A stretch of 5,561 nucleotides of DNA from Enterobacteriaceae bacterium UBA3516 (GTDB lineage Bacteria > Pseudomonadota > Gammaproteobacteria > Enterobacterales > Enterobacteriaceae). The position numbers and the translations under genes were made by a program. The stretch spans positions 1 to 5,561 of the forward strand of contig DFPL01000208.1 in NCBI GenBank assembly GCA_002377245.1, read 5' to 3'. Each line of letters starts with the position of its first letter. Within the stretch, counting starts at the first letter, position 1. Below the pieces are notes generated by a model, which was given only the letters and a program-made list of their open reading frames with translations, was not told the DNA's origin and searched no databases. Positions 1 through 5,561 of the stretch are shown here, piece after piece.

Positions 1-10
1 CGCATGTTTC

Positions 11-44
11 CCCTCACCCTAACCCTCTCCCACGGGGAGAGGGG
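11..44. repeat. Enterobacterial palindromic intergenic element with a 9-bp GC-rich stem
   Basis: The element has a CCCTCACCCTAA arm followed by a perfect inverted repeat: CCCTCTCCC (23-31), a 3-nt loop (32-34) and GGGAGAGGG (35-43). This motif resembles a short dispersed intergenic repeat that I recognise from many enterobacterial genomes, usually found just past gene ends. It lies about 60 bp beyond the stop codon of the minus-strand oxidoreductase gene. Transcription from that gene would fold it into a stable hairpin, but no U-run follows. It could therefore protect the mRNA 3' end or weakly terminate, rather than act as a classical intrinsic terminator. Only one copy is in the window, so calling it a dispersed repeat rests on recall. 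Confidence 0.6.
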
Positions 45-101
45 ACTGTCCGTGCTCGTATTATTTTGTGGGCATCCCTCTACTTCGAACTGGGGGCAAA
101 A

Positions 102-2399
102 TCAGGCAATACGCAGGGTATCCGCCTGGCGTGACGGTGTCACAACAACCGGGATGGATTTTGAGGTAGGCGTGCCGGTGCCATCACCAAAGCGGGTAAG
201 CGGAACCAACGGGTTAGTTTCCGGGTAATAAGCCGCCAGGTTACCGCGCGGAATGGCGTAGGCCACCAGACGGAATCCTTCAACGCGGCGTTCAATACCG
301 TCGGTAGAAAGCGTAGTGATATCGACTCTGTCGCCATCACTTAGTCCCAGTGCCTGAATATCCGCTTCGTGCATAAAGAGTACGTCGCGCTGACCGTAGA
401 CACCGCGATAGCGATCGTCGAGACCGTAAATGGTGGTGTTGTACTGATCGTGTGAACGCAAGGTTTGCAGGACAAAGGGCGCGTCGGCTTCCGGGCAAAC
501 AGCAACCGGAAGCGGTGCCTGACTGAATTCTGCTTTCCCGGATGGTGTTGCAAATTTCAGTGCCGCGGCGTTGTTGCCCAGCCAGAAGCCGCCCGGCTCA
601 TCACAACGCACATTAAAGTTCTGGAAGCCGGGGATCGTCGCGGCAATATGATCGCGAATCAGGTCGTAATTGTCGGCCAGTGCCAGCCAGTCTACCTTCT
701 CACTGCCCAGCGTGGCATGGGCAATCCCGGCCACAATTGCCGTTTCCGAACGCTGCATTTCGCAAAGCGGTTTGCCGATGCCTTCGGAGGCATGAACCAT
801 GCTGAAAGAATCCTCAACGGTGACATACTGACGACCGCTTGCCTGCACATCTTCTTCCGTGCGCCCAAGGGTCGGCAGAATCAACGATGCTGCACCCGGC
901 ATCAGATGACTGCGGTTAAGTTTGGTGCTGATGTAGACGGTTAAACCACAGCGGGTCAGGGCTTCGCAGGTCAGCGGCGTGTCAGGTGCCGCCGCCGCGA
1001 GGTTGCCGCCTAACGCGATGAGGACCTTGACTTCATCACGCAGCATAGCCTGAATCGCCTCAACGGTATGATGGCCGGGCTCACGAGGCGGTTCAAAATT
1101 AAAGTGGCGCGCCAGGCTGTCGAGCAGCGCGGCAGGCGGCTTTTCATCTATGCCCATTGTGCGATTGCCCTGCACATTACTGTGTCCTCGCACCGGACAC
1201 AGGCCCGCCCCCGGCTTACCGAGATGTCCACCGAGCAGTTGCAGGTTAACGATCTCGCGCACGGTATCGAGCGAATGTTTGTGCTGAGTGATGCCCATTG
1301 CCCAGGTGATAATCACCCGTTTAGCGTGCTGCCAGACTGCCGCCGCATCGCGCAGCTGCTGCTCGCGTAAACCCGACTGCGTTTCGATGGTGTTCCAGTC
1401 GGTGGCATCGATTTGCGCAAACCAGTCATCAATACCCTGCGTGTGTTCGGCAATGAATGCCTCGTCGAAAATACCGGGTTCACCGTTCGCCCGTTTCTGA
1501 CGCTGGGTCTCCAGCAGCGCTTTTGCCATGCCGCGCACCGCGGCCATATCGCCCCCGAGGTTGGGCTGGTAATAATCGGTGCTAATGACCCCGGCCATGG
1601 GGGTGACCACCTCCAGCGGTTTTTGCGGATCGGCAAAACGCTCAAGCCCACGTTCACGTAGCGTATTGAAGGTCACAATCCGTGCACCCTGGTCGGCGGC
1701 ATGGCGCAGACTATGCAGCATGCGTGGATGATTGGTCCCCGGGTTTTGCCCGAAAACGAAAATGGCATCGGCTTTATCAAAATCGTTCAGGTGAATCGTT
1801 CCTTTACCCACGCCAATACTGCGTTTAAGGCCCGCGCCGCTGGCTTCGTGGCACATATTGGAACAGTCGGGGAAATTATTGGTGCCTACCATGCGGCCAA
1901 AAAGTTGATACAGATAAGAGGATTCGTTACTGGCGCGACCCGAGGTGTAAAGTTCCAGCTGGTTCGGGTTATCCATCGCCTGAAGATGTTGCGCAATCAT
2001 CGCAAATGCCTCTGTCCAGCTTATCGGTTCGTAGTGGTCAGTTTGCGGGTTATAGCTCAGCGGTTCGGTCAGACGACCCTGGTATTCGAGGAAATAATCA
2101 CTCTGACGATTCAGGGCTTCAACGCTGTGTTGCGCAAAGAATTCGGCACCGATCTGGCGGCGAGTGGCTTCCCAGGTCACGGCTTTCGCGCCGTTTTCAC
2201 AGAAGCTGAAGGTACTTTTATTATCGTCTCCCCAGGCGCAACCGGGGCAGTCGAAGCCGCGTGCTTTATTCATGCGCATCAGGTTGCGCATGTTTTTGAG
2301 GGCATTTTTGCTGTCGAGGACGAAACGCGTGGTGGCTTCCAGTGACCCCAGGCCACCAGCAGCGGCGTGGTAGGGTTTAATGGCGGTTTTGAATTTCAT
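102..2399 (-). CDS. YdeP-family (FdhF-like) molybdopterin oxidoreductase, alpha subunit type
   Basis: This is an intact 765-residue cytoplasmic protein with no Tat or Sec signal, close in length to E. coli YdeP (about 759). A cysteine motif, CPGC (C51, C54) with C67 just before ENGAKA, probably holds an iron-sulfur cluster; the full four-Cys pattern of FdhF is not obvious. The molybdopterin oxidoreductase domain spans roughly 105-510, with conserved NPGTNHPRM (219-227) and KPGAGLCPVRGHSNVQG (395-411). Residues 640-755 form the dinucleotide-binding domain, with LRSHDQYNTTIYG. C183-H184 in CSNMCHE aligns with the SeCys-His pair of FdhF, so C183 is the likely Mo ligand. The substrate of the family is unknown; E. 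coli YdeP is tied to EvgA-dependent acid resistance. The ATG start matches the family N-terminus and has a weak GGAA RBS four bases upstream. It could be a YdeP paralogue rather than the orthologue, so no symbol is given. Confidence 0.93.
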   Translation of the reverse strand: MKFKTAIKPYHAAAGGLGSLEATTRFVLDSKNALKNMRNLMRMNKARGFDCPGCAWGDDNKSTFSFCENGAKAVTWEATRRQIGAEFFAQHSVEALNRQSDYFLEYQGRLTEPLSYNPQTDHYEPISWTEAFAMIAQHLQAMDNPNQLELYTSGRASNESSYLYQLFGRMVGTNNFPDCSNMCHEASGAGLKRSIGVGKGTIHLNDFDKADAIFVFGQNPGTNHPRMLHSLRHAADQGARIVTFNTLRERGLERFADPQKPLEVVTPMAGVISTDYYQPNLGGDMAAVRGMAKALLETQRQKRANGEPGIFDEAFIAEHTQGIDDWFAQIDATDWNTIETQSGLREQQLRDAAAVWQHAKRVIITWAMGITQHKHSLDTVREIVNLQLLGGHLGKPGAGLCPVRGHSNVQGNRTMGIDEKPPAALLDSLARHFNFEPPREPGHHTVEAIQAMLRDEVKVLIALGGNLAAAAPDTPLTCEALTRCGLTVYISTKLNRSHLMPGAASLILPTLGRTEEDVQASGRQYVTVEDSFSMVHASEGIGKPLCEMQRSETAIVAGIAHATLGSEKVDWLALADNYDLIRDHIAATIPGFQNFNVRCDEPGGFWLGNNAAALKFATPSGKAEFSQAPLPVAVCPEADAPFVLQTLRSHDQYNTTIYGLDDRYRGVYGQRDVLFMHEADIQALGLSDGDRVDITTLSTDGIERRVEGFRLVAYAIPRGNLAAYYPETNPLVPLTRFGDGTGTPTSKSIPVVVTPSRQADTLRIA

Positions 2400-2506
2400 G
2401 TGGTTTTCCGAATAACGGATGGCTTACCGTTAAGTGTACGCTTCTTAACAACAACCGTTTATCAATAACCAACATTTATCACACGATTAACACATTACTT
2501 ACCTGT
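2400..2506 (-). promoter_or_regulatory. Upstream region of the YdeP-like gene, with a GTTAAG/CTTAAC dyad
   Basis: This AT-rich stretch lies between the oxidoreductase start and the hairpins after ydcI. It contains an inverted repeat GTTAAG (2429-2434) and CTTAAC (2444-2449) separated by 9 bp, and within it a near-palindrome AAGTGTACGCTT (2432-2443) with one mismatched pair. Several TGATAA-type sequences on the minus strand could serve as promoter elements, but no -35/-10 pair stands out. The gene may have its own promoter here, be read through from ydcI, or both. No EvgA-type box is seen. Confidence 0.35.
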
Positions 2507-2538
2507 TGCGCAAAAGCGCAGCCGGAGATCAATCCGGC
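2507..2538 (-). terminator. Two tandem small hairpins at the 3' end of ydcI (possible weak terminator)
   Basis: In the direction of ydcI transcription, the first stem is GCCGGA/TCCGGC (arms 2533-2538 and 2521-2526), with a loop that contains the ydcI stop codon. The second is TGCGC-tetraloop-GCGCA (2507-2520) with a four-base T loop. No U-run follows either stem, so efficient intrinsic termination is doubtful. Partial read-through into the oxidoreductase gene is plausible. The structures might instead limit 3' decay of the ydcI mRNA. Confidence 0.35.
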
Positions 2539-3452
2539 ACGGTTTTACGAATGGCGTTAATCAGCGATTGCACACCCGCAGAGAGCGGCGCATCGACGCG
2601 GGTAATAATGCCAATGGGGTCGCCCACACCGGCAGGCACAATCGGCAGGGCGACCAGTGAGCCCTGACGGAGATCGTTTTTCACGGCCCCGGAGGGCACA
2701 AACCAGACGTAATCAAAATTGGCAGTAAGCTGGCGGGAAAGCGAAGCGGAGAGGGTCTCGATGCATCCAGCCGGCAGCGTGCACCCATGACTGTGCAGCA
2801 ACTCTTCGGCGTTCTGGCGCGGCACGGTACCGGTGGGGAGCACCACGACAGGCCACTCCAGCACCCGACTCAGGGTAATCGTGGTCTGTAATAACGGGTG
2901 ATCCGGGCGGACCACCAGCTTGAGCGACTCCAGGAACAGCATCTCGTAGGTCAGCCCGCTCATCATTTCCGGGTCTGACATTCGACCGATACCCACGTCC
3001 AGTTCACCGGATTTCAGTCCGGCCAGCAGCATAGGATTATTGGTGGTCGCGACCTGAAGGTTGAGATCGGGTTGCTGTTTATGCACCTGGCCGATGACCT
3101 CCGGCAAAATGCCCAGCGCGGCAGTGGGCAGGGCGCCAATCCGAATCACCGCATTGTTTTGCTCTGGCTGATAGTTAAGGGACTGGCCAGCGGTATTAAG
3201 CGCGTCAAGTACCCGAATGGCATGGGTCAGAAACTGCTCGCCGACAAGCGTCAGTTGCGCCCCCAGACGACCACGGTCAAGAAGACGGGTGCCGGTGAGT
3301 TGTTCCAGTTCATTCAGTGTCTTGGACAACGCCGGTTGACTGAGCTTAAGGGTTTCAGCCGCACGCCCCAAGGTACCTTGCTGGGCGACGGCGACAAATG
3401 TATGCAGATGGCGCAAGCGGATGCGCTGAGAGAACAGACCGTTTTTTTCCAT
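2529..3452 (-). CDS. ydcI: LysR-type transcriptional regulator YdcI
   Basis: The 307 residues equal the length of E. coli YdcI and match it closely as I recall it, including the N-terminal RIRLRHLHTFVAVAQQGTLGRAAETL region. A winged helix-turn-helix occupies about residues 10-68, with the recognition helix near LSQPALSKTL (37-46). A periplasmic-binding-protein-like effector domain follows from about 102 to 305. It also resembles PcaQ-type regulators, and automated pipelines may label it so. In Salmonella and E. coli, YdcI is reported to bind DNA, repress its own gene and contribute to acid-stress or pH homeostasis. It is divergent from ydcJ across 290 bp, the standard LTTR-target layout. The effector is unknown; a 2-oxo acid related to HglS chemistry is an inference. 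The ATG is kept because it matches the family N-terminus, although no good Shine-Dalgarno precedes it. A run of seven A follows at codons 2-4. Confidence 0.93.
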   Translation of the reverse strand: MEKNGLFSQRIRLRHLHTFVAVAQQGTLGRAAETLKLSQPALSKTLNELEQLTGTRLLDRGRLGAQLTLVGEQFLTHAIRVLDALNTAGQSLNYQPEQNNAVIRIGALPTAALGILPEVIGQVHKQQPDLNLQVATTNNPMLLAGLKSGELDVGIGRMSDPEMMSGLTYEMLFLESLKLVVRPDHPLLQTTITLSRVLEWPVVVLPTGTVPRQNAEELLHSHGCTLPAGCIETLSASLSRQLTANFDYVWFVPSGAVKNDLRQGSLVALPIVPAGVGDPIGIITRVDAPLSAGVQSLINAIRKTVPD

Positions 3453-3570
3453 AAGATGATCTAAAACGAGGCGATGCCTGTGACAAGTAAAGTTGTTTAA
3501 TTTTGATAACTTGATAGCAAAATATTTTTAACATTTAATCTTCTTAAGTTACAAACACATTTTGTGTGCA
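3453..3570 (-). promoter_or_regulatory. AT-rich ydcI promoter and leader region
   Basis: This side of the divergent spacer is markedly AT-rich (about 3490-3560) compared with the coding DNA. It holds an 8-bp tandem near-repeat, TTGATAAC then TTGATAGC (3503-3518), a CTTAAG palindrome (3543-3548) and an inverted repeat ACACA-TTT-TGTGT (3555-3567). Any of these could be an autoregulatory site for YdcI. A weak minus-strand promoter could use TTAAAA (3526-3531) and TATCAA (3503-3508), but each matches consensus at only four of six bases. The exact promoter is not assigned. Confidence 0.4.
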
Positions 3571-3605
3571 GTGTGACCTTACCCGCATCTTTCCAGGGGT
3601 CTATT

Positions 3606-3622
3606 CATAATCTTTGGTTATG
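3606..3622. promoter_or_regulatory. LysR-type binding box (T-N11-A dyad) between ydcI and ydcJ
   Basis: CATAA (3606-3610), seven bases, then TTATG (3618-3622) form a perfect 5-bp dyad with the T-N11-A geometry (T3608, A3620) typical of LysR-family sites. The core can also be read as ATAATC-N3-GGTTAT, which resembles the ATAACC/GGTTA half-sites described for the related regulator PcaQ. The dyad centre lies about 70 bp before the transcription start predicted from the promoter at 3648-3677, where LysR activators commonly bind. YdcI is the obvious candidate protein (inference). Confidence 0.5.
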
Positions 3623-3647
3623 CAACTTCGCGGAATAACGGCATTTT

Positions 3648-3677
3648 TTGATTAATGCTGTGATCACAGTTTGTAAA
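3648..3677 (+). promoter_or_regulatory. Candidate sigma70 promoter of ydcJ, spanning a CTGTGATCACAG palindrome
   Basis: TTGATT (3648-3653) and TGTAAA (3672-3677) are separated by 18 bp. Each matches consensus at four of six positions, which suits an activator-dependent promoter. The predicted start would be near 3684, leaving about 59 bases of leader. The spacer contains the perfect 12-bp palindrome CTGTGATCACAG (3658-3669), a possible operator. An alternative -10, ATTAAT (3651-3656), lacks a good -35 partner. No experimental start is known here. Confidence 0.4.
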
Positions 3678-3728
3678 TTCTCCCTCACGGGCCTCCAGGG
3701 GCTTCCTACACTCCAGGTAACAGACACC

Positions 3729-3734
3729 GGAGGT
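3729..3734 (+). promoter_or_regulatory. Strong Shine-Dalgarno of ydcJ
   Basis: GGAGGT ends eight bases before the ATG at 3743, a near-ideal ribosome binding site that fixes the start. An upstream CCTCC (3692-3696) is complementary to its GGAGG and could partly mask it in the leader RNA. Confidence 0.8.
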
Positions 3735-3742
3735 AAAACAAC

Positions 3743-5086
3743 ATGGCGAACCCCATCACGGCTGATGATATTCGGGAACAATTTTCACAGGCAATGTCGG
3801 CGATGTACCAACAGGAGGTGCCCCAGTACGGCACATTACTGGAGCTGGTAGCCGACGTGAATTTATCCGTACTGGAGAATAATCCTCGCCTGCATGAACA
3901 ACTTGTCAACGCCGACGAACTGGCGCGACTGAACGTGGAACGTCACGGAGCGATTAGGGTGGGCACCGCAGAAGAGCTTGCCACGTTGCGAAGGATGTTC
4001 GCCATCATGGGGATGTTTCCGGTCAGTTATTACGATCTTTCACAGGCCGGCGTGCCGGTCCACTCAACCGCCTTTCGGCCCGTTGATGACGCTGCGCTGG
4101 CGCGTAATCCGTTCCGCATTTTTACCTCTCTGCTGCGCCTTGAACTGATTGCGGACGAACCGCTCAGGGAGAGAGCTGCGGCTATTTTGCGCAAACGGGA
4201 TATCTTCACCCCGGCCTGCCGCGCGCTGATTGCGTTGTGGGAGCGGGAGGGGGCGTTTAACGAGCAACAGGCTGCGGATTTTGTGCGTGAAGCACTGGAA
4301 ACCTTCCGTTGGCATCGGCAGGCCACGGTGGATGAAGAGACGTATCATGCGTTGCACAATGAGCATCGTCTGGTCGCGGACGTGGTCTGTTTCCCTGGCT
4401 GTCACATCAATCATCTGACGCCGCGAACGCTGGATATCGATCGGGTGCAGTCGCTGATGGCAGAGTATGGCATTGAACCTAAAATTCTGATTGAGGGCCC
4501 GCCGCGTCGTGACGTGCCCATACTGCTGCGCCAGACCAGTTTTAAAGCGCTGGATGAACCGGTGCAGTTCAAAGGTGAACATACCGGAACCCATACCGCA
4601 CGCTTTGGCGAGATTGAGCAGCGCGGCATTGCGCTGACGCCAAAAGGACGTGCCTTGTACGACAGGCTGCTGGCAGAGGCCGGAACCGGTAAAGACAATC
4701 TGACGCATCAACATCATTTACAGGCGGTATTTAAACCTTTCCCGGACAGCGAAATGCTGTTGCGCCACCAGCAGCTGGCCTGGTTTCGTTACCGTCTGAC
4801 GCCTGCCGGTGAAGCTCATCGTCATGCGATTCGTCCGGGTGATGATCCCCAGCCGCTGATTGAACGCGGTTGGGTAAGCGCGCAGCCCATTATCTATGAA
4901 GATTTTCTCCCGGTGAGTGCGGCCGGTATTTTCCAGTCGAACCTGGGCAATGAAACCCAGCCGCGAAACCACGGCAACGCCAGTAAAACGCAATTCGAGA
5001 CCGCGCTGGGGTGTGAGGTGCTGGACGAGTTCGTGCTGTACCAACAGGCTGAGGAGCGGAGCAAACGACGTTGCGGTCTGTTGTAA
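3743..5086 (+). CDS. ydcJ: 2-oxoadipate dioxygenase/decarboxylase HglS (YdcJ, DUF1338)
   Basis: The 447 residues match the length of E. coli YdcJ, and the sequence agrees with it almost throughout as I recall it, from the MAN-ITAD start to the EERSKRRCGLL end. The family uses Fe(II) and O2 to convert 2-oxoadipate to D-2-hydroxyglutarate with loss of CO2, as shown for Pseudomonas putida HglS in lysine catabolism. The expected metal ligands are visible: H68 in NVERHGAIR, H224 in CHINH and E290 in RFGE. R72 is placed like the substrate-binding arginine of HglS (R74). The fold is a VOC-like metalloenzyme, known from the Shigella YdcJ crystal structure. No signal peptide is present, so it is cytoplasmic. 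A perfect Shine-Dalgarno supports the start. It is divergent from ydcI, its probable regulator, and lies 41 bp before a carboxylesterase gene. The family chemistry is firm, but the physiological substrate in enterobacteria is uncertain because a complete 2-aminoadipate route is not established there. Confidence 0.95.
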   Translation: MANPITADDIREQFSQAMSAMYQQEVPQYGTLLELVADVNLSVLENNPRLHEQLVNADELARLNVERHGAIRVGTAEELATLRRMFAIMGMFPVSYYDLSQAGVPVHSTAFRPVDDAALARNPFRIFTSLLRLELIADEPLRERAAAILRKRDIFTPACRALIALWEREGAFNEQQAADFVREALETFRWHRQATVDEETYHALHNEHRLVADVVCFPGCHINHLTPRTLDIDRVQSLMAEYGIEPKILIEGPPRRDVPILLRQTSFKALDEPVQFKGEHTGTHTARFGEIEQRGIALTPKGRALYDRLLAEAGTGKDNLTHQHHLQAVFKPFPDSEMLLRHQQLAWFRYRLTPAGEAHRHAIRPGDDPQPLIERGWVSAQPIIYEDFLPVSAAGIFQSNLGNETQPRNHGNASKTQFETALGCEVLDEFVLYQQAEERSKRRCGLL

Positions 5087-5112
5087 AAACGGTACTCTGC
5101 TCAGGTGTTCAT

Positions 5113-5125
5113 CAACAGGATGTTG
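5113..5125 (+). promoter_or_regulatory. Ribosome binding site of the esterase gene, inside a small hairpin
   Basis: AGGA (5117-5120) lies seven bases before the ATG at 5128 and is the likely Shine-Dalgarno. It sits at the loop of a 5-bp inverted repeat, CAACA (5113-5117), GGA, TGTTG (5121-5125). The tight 3-nt loop makes the structure weak. An ATG at 5120 is in another frame and does not give an esterase sequence. Confidence 0.45.
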
Positions 5126-5127
5126 TT

Positions 5128-5561
5128 ATGGAAAACCCTTGCGCGCCACTCGCCGAAACCCGTCAGGGCACCGTTGTGGGTGTCACTGACGGCGGCTGTC
5201 ACGTCTGGCGTGGCCTGCCTTATGCCAGGCCACCCGTCGGCGCATTGCGCTGGCGCTCACCTCAACGGGCTGAAGCCTGGACAGGGATTCGCGTTGCCGA
5301 CACCTTTGGCGCCTCAAGCTGGCAGAACCGCGAGATTTGTACGCAACTTGCTGGCGGCGATCCCGGCCGCTTATCGGAAGATTGTCTTTATCTGAATATC
5401 TGGTCCCCCGTAAACCGCACCGGGCCGCTACCGGTAATGGTATGGATCCACGGAGGCGCATTTACCATGGGAGCAGGCGACCTGCCGCCCTATGACGGTA
5501 AAGCGCTGGCCGGACGCAACGTGGTTGTGGTGACGTTCAATTACCGCCTCGGTCATTTGGG
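5128..5561 (+). CDS. Type-B carboxylesterase/lipase (pNB-esterase-like), 3' end outside the window
   Basis: The first 144 codons of a gene that runs off the right edge are present. They carry the family's N-terminal signatures in order: GLPYARPPVGALRW (29-42), C71 with EDCLYLNIW (84-92; C71 and C86 correspond to the conserved disulfide pair), the oxyanion-hole HGGAF (108-112) and NYRLG (138-142). The GxSxG nucleophile and the rest of the triad should lie downstream. The family hydrolyses carboxylic esters and typically has about 500 residues. No signal peptide is seen, so it is probably cytoplasmic. It starts 41 bp after ydcJ with no terminator between, so cotranscription is likely. Salmonella, as I recall, also has a carboxylesterase gene next to ydcJ, while E. 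coli K-12 has opgD there. The natural substrate is unknown; an ester or lactone feeding the 2-oxo acid step is speculation. Confidence 0.9.
   Translation, partial: MENPCAPLAETRQGTVVGVTDGGCHVWRGLPYARPPVGALRWRSPQRAEAWTGIRVADTFGASSWQNREICTQLAGGDPGRLSEDCLYLNIWSPVNRTGPLPVMVWIHGGAFTMGAGDLPPYDGKALAGRNVVVVTFNYRLGHL

Noticed and set aside
4..228. 74-codon open frame at the left edge
   Set aside because: It reads through the palindromic repeat and the antisense of the oxidoreductase 3' end; no support for a protein.
465..944. 159-codon open frame on the plus strand
   Set aside because: It is antisense to the oxidoreductase gene, with low-complexity, unfamiliar translation.
1701..2345. 214-codon open frame on the plus strand
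   Set aside because: It lies wholly antisense to the well-supported oxidoreductase gene, has no recognisable domain and fits a codon-bias shadow.
2400..2528. EvgA-type box upstream of the YdeP-like gene
   Set aside because: Only a partial TTCTTA half-match is present, and the second half-site is missing.
3442..3448. Seven-A tract at codons 2-4 of ydcI as a phase-variable site
   Set aside because: Seven is short for slippage-driven switching, and the same Glu-Lys-Asn start occurs in E. coli YdcI, so it is ordinary codon use.
3659..3668. TGTGATCACA as a CRP binding site
   Set aside because: CRP needs TGTGA and TCACA separated by 6 bp; here they abut directly, and no 6-bp-spaced partner half-site is nearby.
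4064..4717. 217-codon open frame on the minus strand
   Set aside because: It is antisense to ydcJ, with no family match or RBS; it is a shadow of the real gene.
5105..5395. Alternative frame starting just before the esterase
   Set aside because: It overlaps the esterase in another frame; only the frame from 5128 gives the esterase signatures.

Overview
The window reads as chromosomal DNA from a member of the Enterobacteriaceae. The two central proteins look like full-length orthologues of the E. coli neighbours YdcI (LysR-type regulator) and YdcJ (now HglS, a DUF1338 2-oxoadipate dioxygenase/decarboxylase). The moderately GC-rich codon use and a CCCTCACCCTAACCCTCTCCC-type palindromic intergenic element fit an Enterobacter/Citrobacter/Klebsiella/Salmonella-like genome. 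The genus cannot be fixed from the sequence alone. No tRNA, rRNA, transposase, integrase or CRISPR repeat is seen.

Layout. Positions 1-101 are intergenic and carry the palindromic repeat. Positions 102-2399 (minus) encode an intact 765-residue YdeP-family molybdopterin oxidoreductase. A 129-bp gap (2400-2528) holds its weak RBS, a dyad and two small hairpins. Positions 2529-3452 (minus) encode YdcI. A 290-bp divergent control region (3453-3742) has an AT-rich half next to ydcI and, on the other side, a LysR-type T-N11-A box, a possible sigma70 promoter with a 12-bp palindrome in its spacer, and a strong Shine-Dalgarno. Positions 3743-5086 (plus) encode YdcJ/HglS. After 41 bp, a type-B carboxylesterase gene starts at 5128 and runs off the right edge.

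How the parts may work together. ydcI and ydcJ are divergently paired, the usual arrangement for a LysR regulator and its target. The dyad is placed where a LysR activator would sit for ydcJ. ydcJ and the esterase are closely spaced and probably cotranscribed, so the esterase may supply or process a metabolite connected with the 2-oxo acid handled by HglS (inference). The YdeP-like oxidoreductase lies downstream of ydcI on the same strand, where E. coli has trg as I recall. In E. coli and Salmonella, YdeP and YdcI have each been linked to acid resistance, so the adjacency may be functional (inference). I see no clearly new defence or mobile system. The interest lies in the regulatory architecture and the gene neighbourhood.
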